Source of the DNA: JAPPLB01 sp965208945
GTDB taxonomy: Bacteria > Acidobacteriota > Terriglobia > Bryobacterales > UBA6623
DNA length: 64,000 nt
Reading direction: 5' to 3'
NCBI GenBank assembly: GCA_965208945.1
Contig: OZ242366.1
Location: 806,001 to 870,000, forward strand
The notes under the pieces: generated by a model
What the model was told of the DNA's origin: nothing
Databases searched by the model: none
What the model saw: the letters and a program-made list of their open reading frames with translations, nothing else
Made by a program: the position numbers and the translations under genes
Shown: positions 16,387 to 25,836 of the stretch, piece by piece
Layout: each line of letters starts with the position of its first letter
How positions within the stretch are numbered: the stretch's first letter is position 1

Positions 16387-17373
16387 ATGCCGGTTCCAAA
16401 CATCGCCGCCCTCCGTTCCGCCGCGTTCCTGCTCGCTCTGCTGCCGGCGAGCCTCTCCGCACACATCATGAGCATGAGCAGCGGGCAACTCGAAGTCGAA
16501 GGTTCGCATGTCAGCTACGAACTGCGCATGCCGCTTTACGAGATCGTCCATCTCGAAGAGCCCGAACGCTCACTGTTGGAAAATTTCCGCCTCTATGACG
16601 ATGGCCGCGAAGTCATGGCGAGCAGCGGCTCCTGCAAGGCGAACGCCGACGAGGGCGTCTACCGCTGTGAAGCGACGTTCGAGTTCCCGCGGCCTGTCGA
16701 ACGGCTCGAAGCGGCATGCACCTACGCCGCCGTTACCGTGCCCAATCACGTCCATGTGTTGAAGGCCGTGAGCGGGGACATCGTCAAGCAGGCCATCTTC
16801 GATTTCAGCTTCAGCCGCTCGGAGATCCGATTCACTCCGCCGACAACGACCGAACTCTTCTTCTCTCAAGCAGGCGCGGGCGTGGTGCGGGTCATCGTGG
16901 GACCGTTTCAGATTCTCTTCCTGCTGGCCCTGGTTCTGGCAGGCCGGTCCCGCAAAGAACTGTTTTCCCTTGCCGGCGCATTCATCGTGGCCGAACTGAT
17001 CGCGGCCATCATCCTGGCCTTCAAGCCGTGGCAACCACCTCCCCGGTTCATCGAAGCTGCCGCGGCCCTTACCGTCGCCTACCTCGCGGTCGAGATCCTG
17101 ATCCTGCCCGAAGCCGGCTACCGCTGGCTGGTGGCGGCGGGCATGGGCGTCTTCCACGGGATCTACTTCGGCAGCTTCCTGCAGCAATCGGAAATGGACC
17201 CGCTCTACGTTCTGAGCGGTGTCGTGACCGCCGAAGCGCTGGTCCTGCTGCTCTTCGCCTATCTGGTGTCACGGCTCATCTCCGGCGCACCCGAACTGCA
17301 CCCCACGAAGATCGGAGCCGTTCTGCTGTTCATTGTGGGGATCGTCTGGTTCGTCCTGCGGATCAGGTCTTAG
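16387..17373 (+). CDS. HupE/UreJ-family membrane protein with large periplasmic N-terminal domain
   Basis: 328 residues. A signal peptide (AFLLALLPASLSA) and a soluble region of about 150 residues are followed by six or so membrane segments from about residue 165 (FQILFLLALVLAG, GAFIVAELIAAIILA, ALTVAYLAVEILIL, LVAAGMGVFHGIYFG, VVTAEALVLLLFAYLV, GAVLLFIVGIVWFVL). Conserved polar residues fit the HupE/UreJ_2 family, whose relatives are linked to nickel/cobalt handling. No hydrogenase or urease genes are nearby, so the role is open. The TAG stop lies in the TTAG flank of a repeat. Confidence 0.75.
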   Translation: MPVPNIAALRSAAFLLALLPASLSAHIMSMSSGQLEVEGSHVSYELRMPLYEIVHLEEPERSLLENFRLYDDGREVMASSGSCKANADEGVYRCEATFEFPRPVERLEAACTYAAVTVPNHVHVLKAVSGDIVKQAIFDFSFSRSEIRFTPPTTTELFFSQAGAGVVRVIVGPFQILFLLALVLAGRSRKELFSLAGAFIVAELIAAIILAFKPWQPPPRFIEAAAALTVAYLAVEILILPEAGYRWLVAAGMGVFHGIYFGSFLQQSEMDPLYVLSGVVTAEALVLLLFAYLVSRLISGAPELHPTKIGAVLLFIVGIVWFVLRIRS

Positions 17374-17536
17374 CCTGTATTTCTCACCACCCGACGGTCG
17401 AAGCACGCAAAAAAAACCGTGGTTAGTTGTTAGTGAAAAACCTTACAGGCCGTGTTGTGCGCGCGCCCAGCGGCTCGCACCTCGTCCTGACAGCCCTCTT
17501 ACACACTTCGACTCGCCACGTGGTGAGCAATGCAGG
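17374..17536 (+). repeat. Palindromic MITE-like element, type B variant, copy 7 (163 bp)
   Basis: Ends CCTGTATTTCTCACCAC and GTGGTGAGCAATGCAGG. Left flank TTAG (17370-17373) supplies the TAG stop of the upstream gene; right flank CGAC. The heptamer zone has decayed to GTTAGTTGTTAGTG but AAAAACCTTACAGGCCGTG and the right arm are clear. Confidence 0.85.
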
Positions 17537-17545
17537 CGACTCGGG

Positions 17546-17905
17546 CTACGCCGGTCCATCGTCAAACCATTCGTCCGCGGGATCGAACGCGGGGATGGGG
17601 ATGTTGACAATGCGCATGCGCCCTACCGCGCGGTGCCGGCAGCCCGGCTTGATGAACACCGCGGTCATTGGGCGAACGGGGCGGCGCTCGCCGTCGAGCT
17701 CGATATGGCCCTCGCCTTCCAGCACGAGGTAGATCTCGGTCATCTTCTTGTGATAGTGGACGCGGGAATCGGCGCTGATATCAACGACATGCAGGGTTGC
17801 GACATCGTTGTCCTGGTCGGCGAAGGCCCGCCGCGCCGAGCCGCAGGGACAGGGAATCGATTCCAACTCATCCAGTTGCGCAATCTTGAAGTTGCTCATG
17901 GCCAT
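17546..17905 (-). CDS. Small cupin-domain protein
   Basis: 119 residues forming one cupin barrel. Motif 1 is HYHKKMTEIYLVLEGEG (two His and a Glu as metal ligands), motif 2 is PMTAVFIKPGCRHRAVG (third His). No signal peptide. Single-domain cupins bind metal and serve as isomerases, dioxygenases or sensors; substrate cannot be told. ATG at 17905 or 17899 (MSNFKIA) are both possible. Divergent from the large cytochrome gene at 18018. Confidence 0.85.
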   Translation of the reverse strand: MAMSNFKIAQLDELESIPCPCGSARRAFADQDNDVATLHVVDISADSRVHYHKKMTEIYLVLEGEGHIELDGERRPVRPMTAVFIKPGCRHRAVGRMRIVNIPIPAFDPADEWFDDGPA

Positions 17906-18000
17906 GATCCTAACTCACAGTTCCGGAAGAACGCCGGAAACGGATGATGCACCGCCGCTGCCGGGCTTCGTGACGGGCCGGGCTCGGAAGGCCCCGCGGC

Positions 18001-18006
18001 TATAAT
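18001..18006 (+). promoter_or_regulatory. Possible -10 element for the large cytochrome gene
   Basis: A consensus TATAAT lies 11 bp before the ATG at 18018. No good -35 hexamer is seen 16-18 bp upstream, and the distance would leave almost no 5' leader, so this is tentative. Confidence 0.35.
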
Positions 18007-18017
18007 GGTCGCCAAGA

Positions 18018-21000
18018 ATGACTGTCGGTTCGGGAGCGCCCTTGTTCAGGTTGTCTGCCGGAATGGCCGCCGTTGCCGTGCTTGCCGCGGTGGTTGCGGC
18101 GGGCCGTTCGGCTTCGCCGCCCGTGAGCTTTGCTTCGTTCGAGGAGAGCCTCTCGTTCGACGGCTTGTGGACACACTCCTGGACGCTGGATGAAGGCCAG
18201 GCGCTGGAGATTCACGTCAGCATTGACGACCCCGAGGAGTTGCCGGCGAACGGCCGGATCAAGGTGCGGTGGGAAGGGCCGGACCTGCCGGAATGGGCTT
18301 TCGAGGGCAACCGGGGAGACCTGTACACCTCGTCAACGGCAGATTGGCAGAAGACACTTCATGAACTGGATCCGGATGTTTACCTTGTCTACCGGGCGCC
18401 CGCCGCAGGCTCGTATCGACTCACTGCAGAAACCGTCACGGAGGGCGGTGTCGAGGTATCGGAGATCCCGCGCGATACGGGCTTGGCGCAGTTGGCGACG
18501 CCGATGCCCGCCAGCACGCCCATCATCCCGGATGTGGGGATCACGGTCTCACTGCGTCCGATCGATGCCTTGCACCAGGACGACATCGTTCTCGAAGCCG
18601 AACCGAACAGCACGCCGGAACTGGCGATCCATTTACCGTTCGAGGCAAGCGACGAGGACCAGGTATTACGAGTCTTCGGCTCCACCGATGAGCTGGAGTA
18701 TTACAACAACACGGCTTCGGGCAAGTCGCCCGACGACTGGTATCGGATCGAGCACCAGGGGACGAAACCGAAGATCTTCACTGCAAACCTGCAGTTGATC
18801 GAGCCCGTGGTCAGCGCGCGGATTCGGGTTTATCAACCCGGCACGCCCGGCCCCGAAGACCTGGAGCCGCGTGAAATGCCCGACCGCAAGAACTTCGGCA
18901 ACGCCAACCCGATTCCGTACGTGCACCCGCCGGCGCAGGTGATTCCCGGTCCGGTTGCCGTCTTCAGCTACTACGAAGGACGGGACGTGAACGAGCGCAT
19001 TCATCAGCAGGACACGAACTTCCGCTCGTTCGCCACCCGCAAGATCGAGCCGGGCGGGGTGTACTACTTGCGGGTGGAGGCGAATCAGCCGGGCTACGAG
19101 CTGGAAGTGCGGCTGATCGATCCGGCGCCGTACAACGACCCCGTTCGCGCGGTCGAAGAAGCGATCTATTACCATCTCGCCGAGATCGATGCCTGGTTGA
19201 TCCATCGGCCGCGCAACATCGCCGTTGACCGGCGTGTACGCGACGGCACAAGCCTGTTCGGCGAGAACTGCATGAGCTGCCACACACAGAGCGGCGTGTG
19301 GGGCGTGGCGGACGCCTTGCGCAGCGGCTATTGGCCCTCCGGCACCGTGCAGAACTGGCGGCGGCTGGTGAACACGATGTACGAGAGCTTGCGGCCGTCG
19401 ATCAAGCTCAAGGACGCGGCGGTGAATACGAGCCTTGCCCCCAACGATCTGGGCGATGCGCCGGCAGGGAGCCGCGTGGCAGGGCGAAACATCGTTCTGC
19501 ACGAGCGGACGGTCCGGCCGAAGCGACTGCACCGTTATCAGCAGCGCCGCACCGCGAACTACGTACTGCAGACGAACGACCCGGAAGGCATCAATGCGGC
19601 GGGCAAGGGATCGAACTTCGGACCGAACGTGGTGTTCAAGTTCGCGGCCGAGATTCTGGAGCGGGCCTGGCGGGATACGAATGATCCGCGCTACTTCTTC
19701 GGCTTGGAGGAGAAGGCGAAGAAGATCATGGCGACCGGCAACGACGGCATGAAGGTCAGCGACGACCTGGGGCACCGGATCGAATTTTTCCATCAACTTT
19801 GGCCGGAGAACTATCCGGAGATCGTCAGCGAGCTGACCGGGTCGAAGGCCCGGGTTGCCGAAGCCCACGCGTTTCAGGCTGCGTTCACGGCGCAAGTGAA
19901 GACGGACCTTGAACGACTCAGCGCCTTGCAGCAGGAAGACGGCGGCTGGGGGTTCGATCTGGGGACTCTGCCGGATGACGGCAAATTCTGGAAGCGGCTG
20001 GATGAGCCAAGTGACCCGGCTCCTACGGCGGTGGCCCTGATTGCGCTGGAAGCGGCAGGATACGGAGCGGATGATCCACGGGTCCAGAGGGCGACGATGT
20101 GGTTGCTTGATGATCAATACGAGTACGGGCTTTGGAACCACTCGGCGCAGACCGGCTTCGTAACGACGGCGTACGTGATCCGGGCGCTGAGCCGGCTTTA
20201 TCCCGTCGAGACGCGCCAAAGCGAGCAGCCGACGGAGCAATCGATCGCGGAGCTGAGCTTGCTGGAAGCGCTGAGCCGAGTCCGACGACATCAGGTTTCG
20301 GGAGACGCGGCGTGGACCGACGAACTCATGGAGGCGGCGGAGAGCGAGCACGCTTACGTGCGGTATCAGGCGCTGCTGGGGATGGGCGGTTCGTTGGTGC
20401 CGGAGAGCGTGCCGACGCTGATCAAGCATCTCGATGATCCGGTGAAGATGTGCCGCGAGGCGGCGTTCTGGTCGTTGCGGCAATTGCTGCTTGATGACGC
20501 GGGCTGGCATGAGACGTTCGAGGCCTATGCGACGGCCGGCGCCCGGGGACGGCAAGCGATCTTGCAGGCTCTGGTGACGAGGGTTGACCTGGCGGGTCCG
20601 CAAAGCAAGGTGGACCTGACCAAGCTTGCGCGTCTGCTGGCGGCGGGGATGTCGGATTCATATGCGGGCGCCAGGGCTTTCGCTTTCAAGGCGGCGTGGC
20701 ACTGGTGGGTTTGGAATCCGCCGCTTCGAGAGGCGGTGAACCGCGCTTGGGCGGATGCGCTGTTGCGAGAGGAACCGAACGCGGCGGCGGAGATGGCGCT
20801 GAGGTACTCGACGGTTTCGATGCTGATCGTCAACGGGCAGATCGCAAACCAGACGGGCGGCAAGAACATCGATCAGCAGTATCCCGAGCTGTCCGACCTG
20901 TACGAGACGTTGGCCGAGCGCCGCGAAGAGGCGGGTGACGAAGAGCGAGTGCTGTTCGACCGCCGGCTTACGGCGGTGGCAGCGTCGCACTTCCAGGAGC

Positions 21001-22841
21001 GTGCCAACGACGGCGGGCCGGGGCAGTTGGGCTACTCGACGCCGGGGAGCACGGAGTTCTTCGGGAAGGTCATTCTCGACACCTACGATCGCGAGGCCGA
21101 CGGAGCGATTCCCTGGAAGAAGATCTCTCTCGAAGCGGCGGCGAATGTCGCATATGCACCGCTCGAAGAGCGCCTGCTCGACTTGCTCACGACAGGCGAC
21201 CTCGACATGGTGGCGGTCGCTTCACGGGCTCTGGTGAATCCGCAATCGTTGTCGCTGCCGGGAGACGTGAATACTCTGCGGCAGTTGCTGGCGAAGATCG
21301 ATCGTTTTCTCGAAGACGGCCGTGACAAGGACGCGGAAGCGCTGACGAACTTCATGGCGCGGGTAAAGTGGAACTTCGACGGCATCAGCGAGCGTGAGGA
21401 GCAGGAGTTCTACCGGCTGCTGATTTCGGGCCGCCGGCAAGAGCGGCCGCGGGCGTCGGCTTCGAGCACCGGCTTCCTCGGGAGGCCGGCTCCGGGCGAG
21501 GGTTCCACGGATTCGGCCGGGGACGACGAAAAGGCCGTTCTCCTGGGGCGTGTGCTAGGTGAAAACCGGACGCTTCATCGCAACACGGCGTTCGAGCTTG
21601 TGGATGAGAACGAACGCTTCTGGCTCCCTTCGACGGAGTGGATGGTTTCGTATCAGGAAGGCGGCCTGTCGATGGAAGAGGCGGTCGAGGGCGCTGTCGA
21701 AGCAGAGGACCTGAAGGTGACCGAGTTGACCTTCGGCCGCACGACCGAGCAGATGGTCCCGAACGGGCTGACCAGCAAGAACACGATTCTTTGGTGGCGC
21801 GAAGGAGTGCCCGGGGCAAGGTTGACGCTGGTTTTGGACTCACCCGAGGCCGGTCCGCACGAGATACTCACGGCGTTTCTGTATGACCGTGAGATGGGCA
21901 CGGTCCAGATTGCATTGAACGGCGCAGAGATCGGCGAGCCGATAGATTTCTACAAGCCGGACCTGACGCCGAGCGGCCCCGTGTCATTGGGCGTGCATGA
22001 GTTCAAGAAGGGCGAGAACCGACTGACGGTCACAATGCTGGGCGCCAACCCTGAGGCCGAGCCGAACTACATTTTCGGGATCGACTACATCAAGTTGACG
22101 CCCGACGACGGCAGCGGCTCGCTGTTTGCCAGAGACGAGCTTGGCGTCGATGTGATCGACCCGATCACGACGACCAAAGACAAGATCATCCGAATGTTCA
22201 ACACCTGGTTCGCTGCGGACCGGCCGGAAGAGGCCCGTGAGCTGGCGGTGCAGTTGGCGAACAAGACGGCGCTACGGCGCAATCCGGAAGTACGCAAGGC
22301 GCTCGCGGCTTATGTCGAGCAGGAGCCGCTTCCCCGGCTGCAGAAGCGGATCCAGAACATTCTCAACAGCGATGACACCGTCTACGGCGAGCAACTCGGG
22401 AAACTGATCACCGAGCAAGGCCCGCCGCAGGGTTCGGACGCGCGGCGATTGGAATCAACGGAGGAGTTCATCGACGACATCCTGCACTTTCGCGATTACG
22501 TCTTCGCGGAGATGACGAAGATCAACTCGTCCGACGCCAAGGCTTGCATCTCCTGCCATGGCGTGCCGGGGCGCGTGCCGACGCTGTATCTGGATCCGCC
22601 GGACGCGGTGGGGTACATCCCGCCGGACCAGTTGCTCGACAACTATCGCAAGATGCAGCAGCGTGTCGACCTGCGCGACGTGGAGCGCAGCAAGTTTCTG
22701 CGTAAGCCGCTGAACATCCAAACCGGGGAAGAGGACGGGCACCAGGGCGGGCAGCGCTACGAGGCCGAGGATGCGGGGTACCAGGTGATCCGGCAGTGGG
22801 TGCTGAAGCAGGCGGAGCTGCAGCTCGGCGCAGTGAACTAG
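18018..22841 (+). CDS. Giant exported multidomain protein with two c-type heme motifs
   Basis: 1607 residues. An N-terminal signal (GMAAVAVLAAVVAAG) precedes a beta-rich region with pre-peptidase-like segments. The first heme site CMSCH is at 418-422. Next comes a region with terpene-cyclase-like toroid repeats (LQQEDGGWGFDLG near 640, YGLWNHSAQTGFVTTAYVIRAL) and HEAT-like helices (about 770-900, VPTLIKHLDDPVKMCREAAFWSL). A beta-sandwich module at about 1240-1370 resembles carbohydrate-binding folds. The second heme site CISCH is at 1510-1514 near the C-terminus. Probably a periplasmic or surface electron-transfer protein; I do not recognise a named family for the whole. The TAG stop lies in the CTAG flank of a repeat. 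Confidence 0.8.
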   Translation: MTVGSGAPLFRLSAGMAAVAVLAAVVAAGRSASPPVSFASFEESLSFDGLWTHSWTLDEGQALEIHVSIDDPEELPANGRIKVRWEGPDLPEWAFEGNRGDLYTSSTADWQKTLHELDPDVYLVYRAPAAGSYRLTAETVTEGGVEVSEIPRDTGLAQLATPMPASTPIIPDVGITVSLRPIDALHQDDIVLEAEPNSTPELAIHLPFEASDEDQVLRVFGSTDELEYYNNTASGKSPDDWYRIEHQGTKPKIFTANLQLIEPVVSARIRVYQPGTPGPEDLEPREMPDRKNFGNANPIPYVHPPAQVIPGPVAVFSYYEGRDVNERIHQQDTNFRSFATRKIEPGGVYYLRVEANQPGYELEVRLIDPAPYNDPVRAVEEAIYYHLAEIDAWLIHRPRNIAVDRRVRDGTSLFGENCMSCHTQSGVWGVADALRSGYWPSGTVQNWRRLVNTMYESLRPSIKLKDAAVNTSLAPNDLGDAPAGSRVAGRNIVLHERTVRPKRLHRYQQRRTANYVLQTNDPEGINAAGKGSNFGPNVVFKFAAEILERAWRDTNDPRYFFGLEEKAKKIMATGNDGMKVSDDLGHRIEFFHQLWPENYPEIVSELTGSKARVAEAHAFQAAFTAQVKTDLERLSALQQEDGGWGFDLGTLPDDGKFWKRLDEPSDPAPTAVALIALEAAGYGADDPRVQRATMWLLDDQYEYGLWNHSAQTGFVTTAYVIRALSRLYPVETRQSEQPTEQSIAELSLLEALSRVRRHQVSGDAAWTDELMEAAESEHAYVRYQALLGMGGSLVPESVPTLIKHLDDPVKMCREAAFWSLRQLLLDDAGWHETFEAYATAGARGRQAILQALVTRVDLAGPQSKVDLTKLARLLAAGMSDSYAGARAFAFKAAWHWWVWNPPLREAVNRAWADALLREEPNAAAEMALRYSTVSMLIVNGQIANQTGGKNIDQQYPELSDLYETLAERREEAGDEERVLFDRRLTAVAASHFQERANDGGPGQLGYSTPGSTEFFGKVILDTYDREADGAIPWKKISLEAAANVAYAPLEERLLDLLTTGDLDMVAVASRALVNPQSLSLPGDVNTLRQLLAKIDRFLEDGRDKDAEALTNFMARVKWNFDGISEREEQEFYRLLISGRRQERPRASASSTGFLGRPAPGEGSTDSAGDDEKAVLLGRVLGENRTLHRNTAFELVDENERFWLPSTEWMVSYQEGGLSMEEAVEGAVEAEDLKVTELTFGRTTEQMVPNGLTSKNTILWWREGVPGARLTLVLDSPEAGPHEILTAFLYDREMGTVQIALNGAEIGEPIDFYKPDLTPSGPVSLGVHEFKKGENRLTVTMLGANPEAEPNYIFGIDYIKLTPDDGSGSLFARDELGVDVIDPITTTKDKIIRMFNTWFAADRPEEARELAVQLANKTALRRNPEVRKALAAYVEQEPLPRLQKRIQNILNSDDTVYGEQLGKLITEQGPPQGSDARRLESTEEFIDDILHFRDYVFAEMTKINSSDAKACISCHGVPGRVPTLYLDPPDAVGYIPPDQLLDNYRKMQQRVDLRDVERSKFLRKPLNIQTGEEDGHQGGQRYEAEDAGYQVIRQWVLKQAELQLGAVN

Positions 22842-23243
22842 CCTGCACATCTCCCTACCTGACGGCCGAAGCACGCGAGAAAGTCCGTGATTCGTGTTTC
22901 GTGACCCAAAAACCTGGGGCAGGCGGCACGGCCGTCGCTCCAGGGCGGCTTGCATGGAGGCCGAGGCTCGTTAACCTGCATTTCTCACCACCCGAAGGTC
23001 GAAGCACGCCATAAGACCGCCAGGACTTCGTTGCGTTTGCTTGCCGTGCTCCACGTACGGTTCAAGTACGCCTGCGCGCGCCAAGCGGCTCGCGCCTCGT
23101 CCTGACGGTCCTCTCACCCACTTCGCCTCGCCACGTGGTGAGAAATGCAGGTTAAAGGCCGTGTTGCTTGCGCCAAGCGGCTCGCGCCTCGTCCTGACGG
23201 CCCTCTCACGCACTTCGCCTCGATACGAGGGGAGAAATGCAGG
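22842..23243 (+). repeat. Palindromic element, type B, interrupted by a type-A copy
   Basis: Left part from CCTGCACATCTCCCTACC (22842) through GTCCGTG-ATTCGTG-TTTCGTG and AAAAACC; right part from AAAGGCCGTGTTGCTTGCGCC to GAGAAATGCAGG (23243). The join is interrupted by the complete type-A element 22975-23151 with TTAA on both sides. About 55 bp of extra sequence (22917-22970) has no counterpart in other copies. Left flank CTAG carries the upstream gene's stop. Confidence 0.8.
22975..23151 (+). repeat. Palindromic MITE-like element, type A, copy 9 (177 bp, TTAA duplication, nested)
   Basis: Standard ends, with TTAA duplicated at 22971-22974 and 23152-23155. Complete type-B copies read AAAAACCTTAAAGGCC at this position, so the target TTAA was part of the host element. 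Internal hairpin CGTACG-GTTCA-AGTACG. Confidence 0.92.
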
Positions 23244-23262
23244 CAACACGGGCGGGATTGCG

Positions 23263-24021
23263 CTACGAACGGGCCTCGGCGCAGCGCACCTTGAGGGGCT
23301 CGCCCTCGACAGCCACACAGGCCGCGAAGGCCGGGTCGGGACTCAGGGTCGTCAGAGTCCAGCGGGAAGGTTCTTCGGGATGATCTCTTACCCACAGCAG
23401 TTCGGCGGGGGCGTCGGGTGCGAGGGAGACAGCGTAGGAATCAAGCGGGATGGACATGCCTGCGCCTTTCGCCTTGATATAGGCTTCCTTGCGGGTCCAG
23501 CAGCGGAAGAAGGCGGCGGTGTGCTGATCGCCGGAAAGCGCAAAGAGCGCAGCGACCTCGCGCGGCGCGAAAAAGCTCTCGGCGATGCCGCGAGTGGAGC
23601 GTTCGGGGCGGATGCGTTCCAGGTCGATGCCGATCTCGCGGCCCAAGGTGAAAGCGAAGAGGGCGAGTTCGTCGGAGTGGGAGAGGTTGAAACGGAGGTC
23701 CGATTGGTCCTGGCCGGGCGCGAGGCGGGGCTTCCCGTGCTCGTTGTAGCTGAAGATGATTTCGCCAGGGGACAGGGCGAGATACTTTCCGAGCAGCGAG
23801 CGCAGCAGTCCGCGGCCGGCCGTGAAGCGGCGCCGGTGCTTCTCTGCATGGAAGCGAGCCGCGCGTTCGCATTCGTCCTGCGACAGGGATTCGCTCAAGC
23901 GGCGCTGCGCCAGCGGCTCGACATCGAGGCAGGCTCTCCAAATGTGCAGGTGACCATCCTGGATAGCCAGCGGGCCGGCCTCGATGCCGTCACTTGGAAA
24001 GACACCCGTAAGGGGCTGCAT
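23263..24021 (-). CDS. 4'-phosphopantetheinyl transferase, Sfp type
   Basis: 252 residues. Transfers phosphopantetheine from CoA to carrier-protein serines. Motifs are RRRFTAGRGLLRSLLGKYL, FNLSHSDELALFAF, the metal-binding GIDLERIRP and FRCWTRKEAYIKAKGAGM. This is the two-lobed Sfp/Gsp type rather than the short AcpS type, so it probably serves secondary-metabolite or fatty-acid synthases elsewhere; none is in this window. Flanked by repeats on both sides. Confidence 0.92.
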   Translation of the reverse strand: MQPLTGVFPSDGIEAGPLAIQDGHLHIWRACLDVEPLAQRRLSESLSQDECERAARFHAEKHRRRFTAGRGLLRSLLGKYLALSPGEIIFSYNEHGKPRLAPGQDQSDLRFNLSHSDELALFAFTLGREIGIDLERIRPERSTRGIAESFFAPREVAALFALSGDQHTAAFFRCWTRKEAYIKAKGAGMSIPLDSYAVSLAPDAPAELLWVRDHPEEPSRWTLTTLSPDPAFAACVAVEGEPLKVRCAEARS

Positions 24022-24087
24022 GTTTGCGGGAGGGACCGTTCAGGGCGTTTGGGAGATGATGAGCCCCTTATGGTACATGCCCTCTAG

Positions 24088-24264
24088 CCTGCATTTCTCA
24101 CCACCCGCCGGTCGAAGCACGCCATACGACCGCCAGGACTTCGTTGCGCTTGCTTGCCGTGCTCAACGTACTGTTCAAGTACGCCTGCGCGCGCCAAGCG
24201 GCTCGCGCCTCGTCCTGACGGCCCTCTCACGCACTTCACCTCGCCGCGTGGTGAGAAATGCAGG
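24088..24264 (+). repeat. Palindromic MITE-like element, type A, copy 10 (177 bp, CTAG duplication)
   Basis: Consensus ends with CTAG exactly duplicated at 24084-24087 and 24265-24268. The right CTAG holds the TAG stop of the minus-strand acyl-CoA ligase. Internal hairpin CGTACT-GTTCA-AGTACG at 24167-24183. Confidence 0.93.
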
Positions 24265-25821
24265 CTAGGCGAGGCCGAGTTTTTGGGCCAGGCCGATGCG
24301 TTGGAGCTTGCCGGTGGGGCCTTTCGGGATTTCGTCAAGAAAGACGACTCGGCCGGGGACTTTGAACGGGGCGAGACGTTCGGCGGCAAAATCGCGAATC
24401 TCCCGGGCGTCGGCGGTCTTGTTTTCGGCCAGAACAATGGCCGCCGCGACATCCTCGCCGAGCATGCGGTGGGGCATCGCGAAGGTGACGGCTTGTCGAA
24501 CGGCGGGGTGGTCGAGCAGAACTTCATCGACCTCGCGCGGCGAAACCTTCTCACCGCCGCAATTGATGATCTCCTTCAAGCGGCCCGTGATGAAGAGGTA
24601 GCCGTCGGCGTCAACGTATCCCTGGTCACCAGTTCGGAACCAGCCGCCGCTGTAGGCGTTGTTGTTCGCATCGGGATTCCTGTCATATCCTGCGGTGACG
24701 TTCGTGCCGCGAATCACCACTTCGGCGGTCTCGCCCGCAGCGAGAAGGGCGCCCGCGTCGTTCATGACGGCGATCTCGGGTCCCGCGGGCAGGCCGACGG
24801 AACCGGGCTTCCGAGGGGCGGGGGGAAGAGGGTTGCTGGCCATCTGATGCGCTGCCTCGGTCATGCCGTAGCTCTCGATGACGGGGGCGCGGAACATGTC
24901 TTCCAGGGTCTTCATGACCTGCGGCGGCAGCGCGGAGGATGACGAACGGATCAATCGCAGCTTCGAGCGCTGCACGATGTCCTCGTTTCGTCCGGCGCGG
25001 GCGAGGATCGCCTGATGCATGGTGGGCACGGCGGTGTACCAGGTGGGGCGGAAGTCGTCGAGCCAACGGAAGAACCTCATGGCATCGAAGCCGGGCGTGG
25101 CGACGAGTTCCGCTCCGGCGGCAAGCGATGACAGCACCGCTCCCATCAGGCCGTGGATGTGAAACAAGGGCATGATGTTCAGGCATCGGTCTTCGGAGGT
25201 GAGGGCGAGCGTATCAGCGATGTTGAACGCAGACGCACAAACGTTGGCGTGGCTCAAAGGAACGATCTTGGGCCGCGAGGTTGTGCCCGAGGTGTGCAGA
25301 ACCAGAGCGATGTCACCGGATTCGGCGAAGACCGGGTCCGTTGCCGGAGATCGATCTCCGGAGCGGCCTGCGAGGGTGAACGCGCCGGCGGGTCGATCAG
25401 CACCGGCCTCAAGGAAAAAGACCGGGATGCCGAGCGACTGGGCTACTTCGGCAGCGGGGGAGTCGAGGGCCGGATCGACGATGAGCGCTTTGGCATCAAG
25501 GTCAGAGAAATAGAAGTTCAGTTCGTCGGTTTTGTAAGACGGATTCAGAGGCGCGACAGTGGCGCCGGAGGCAACGGCGACAAAAGTGACCGCCATTTCG
25601 GGTCCGTTGGGCAGAACGACGGCAACGCGGTCGTCGCGTCGAATACCGTGAGCGTTGAGGACCGCGACCGTATCGTTCACCTGTTGCAGCAGGGCCTCAT
25701 AGGAAAGGTCCGGCCTGCCAGGTGAGAGGAAAACGCTGCGCTGGCCGCCGCCGGCTGCTCTTGCCGTCAGCAGGCCGGGGATGCTGCGAATCGAAGCGTC
25801 GTTGGAAGCGGTGTCAGCCAT
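24265..25821 (-). CDS. Acyl-CoA synthetase (AMP-binding enzyme)
   Basis: 518 residues. Activates a carboxylic acid with ATP to an acyl-adenylate and then to the CoA thioester. ANL motifs: VLHTSGTTSRPKIVPLSH (P-loop-like), IESYGMTEAAHQM, WFRTGDQGYVDADGYLFITGR, INCGGEKVSPREVDEVL and the C-terminal lysine motif GPTGKLQR. Length and the short linker resemble oxalate-CoA/medium-chain ligases of the Pcs60/AAE3 group, but substrate is not certain. Downstream end of a minus-strand run with decarboxylase-like, dehydrogenase and thiolase genes (15 bp from its upstream neighbour). Confidence 0.88.
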   Translation of the reverse strand: MADTASNDASIRSIPGLLTARAAGGGQRSVFLSPGRPDLSYEALLQQVNDTVAVLNAHGIRRDDRVAVVLPNGPEMAVTFVAVASGATVAPLNPSYKTDELNFYFSDLDAKALIVDPALDSPAAEVAQSLGIPVFFLEAGADRPAGAFTLAGRSGDRSPATDPVFAESGDIALVLHTSGTTSRPKIVPLSHANVCASAFNIADTLALTSEDRCLNIMPLFHIHGLMGAVLSSLAAGAELVATPGFDAMRFFRWLDDFRPTWYTAVPTMHQAILARAGRNEDIVQRSKLRLIRSSSSALPPQVMKTLEDMFRAPVIESYGMTEAAHQMASNPLPPAPRKPGSVGLPAGPEIAVMNDAGALLAAGETAEVVIRGTNVTAGYDRNPDANNNAYSGGWFRTGDQGYVDADGYLFITGRLKEIINCGGEKVSPREVDEVLLDHPAVRQAVTFAMPHRMLGEDVAAAIVLAENKTADAREIRDFAAERLAPFKVPGRVVFLDEIPKGPTGKLQRIGLAQKLGLA

Positions 25822-25836
25822 GAATGCAGGGCGCGA

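Noticed and set aside
18666..20603. 645-codon minus-strand open frame
   Set aside because: Antisense shadow of the large cytochrome gene; Arg/His-rich composition typical of a high-GC shadow.
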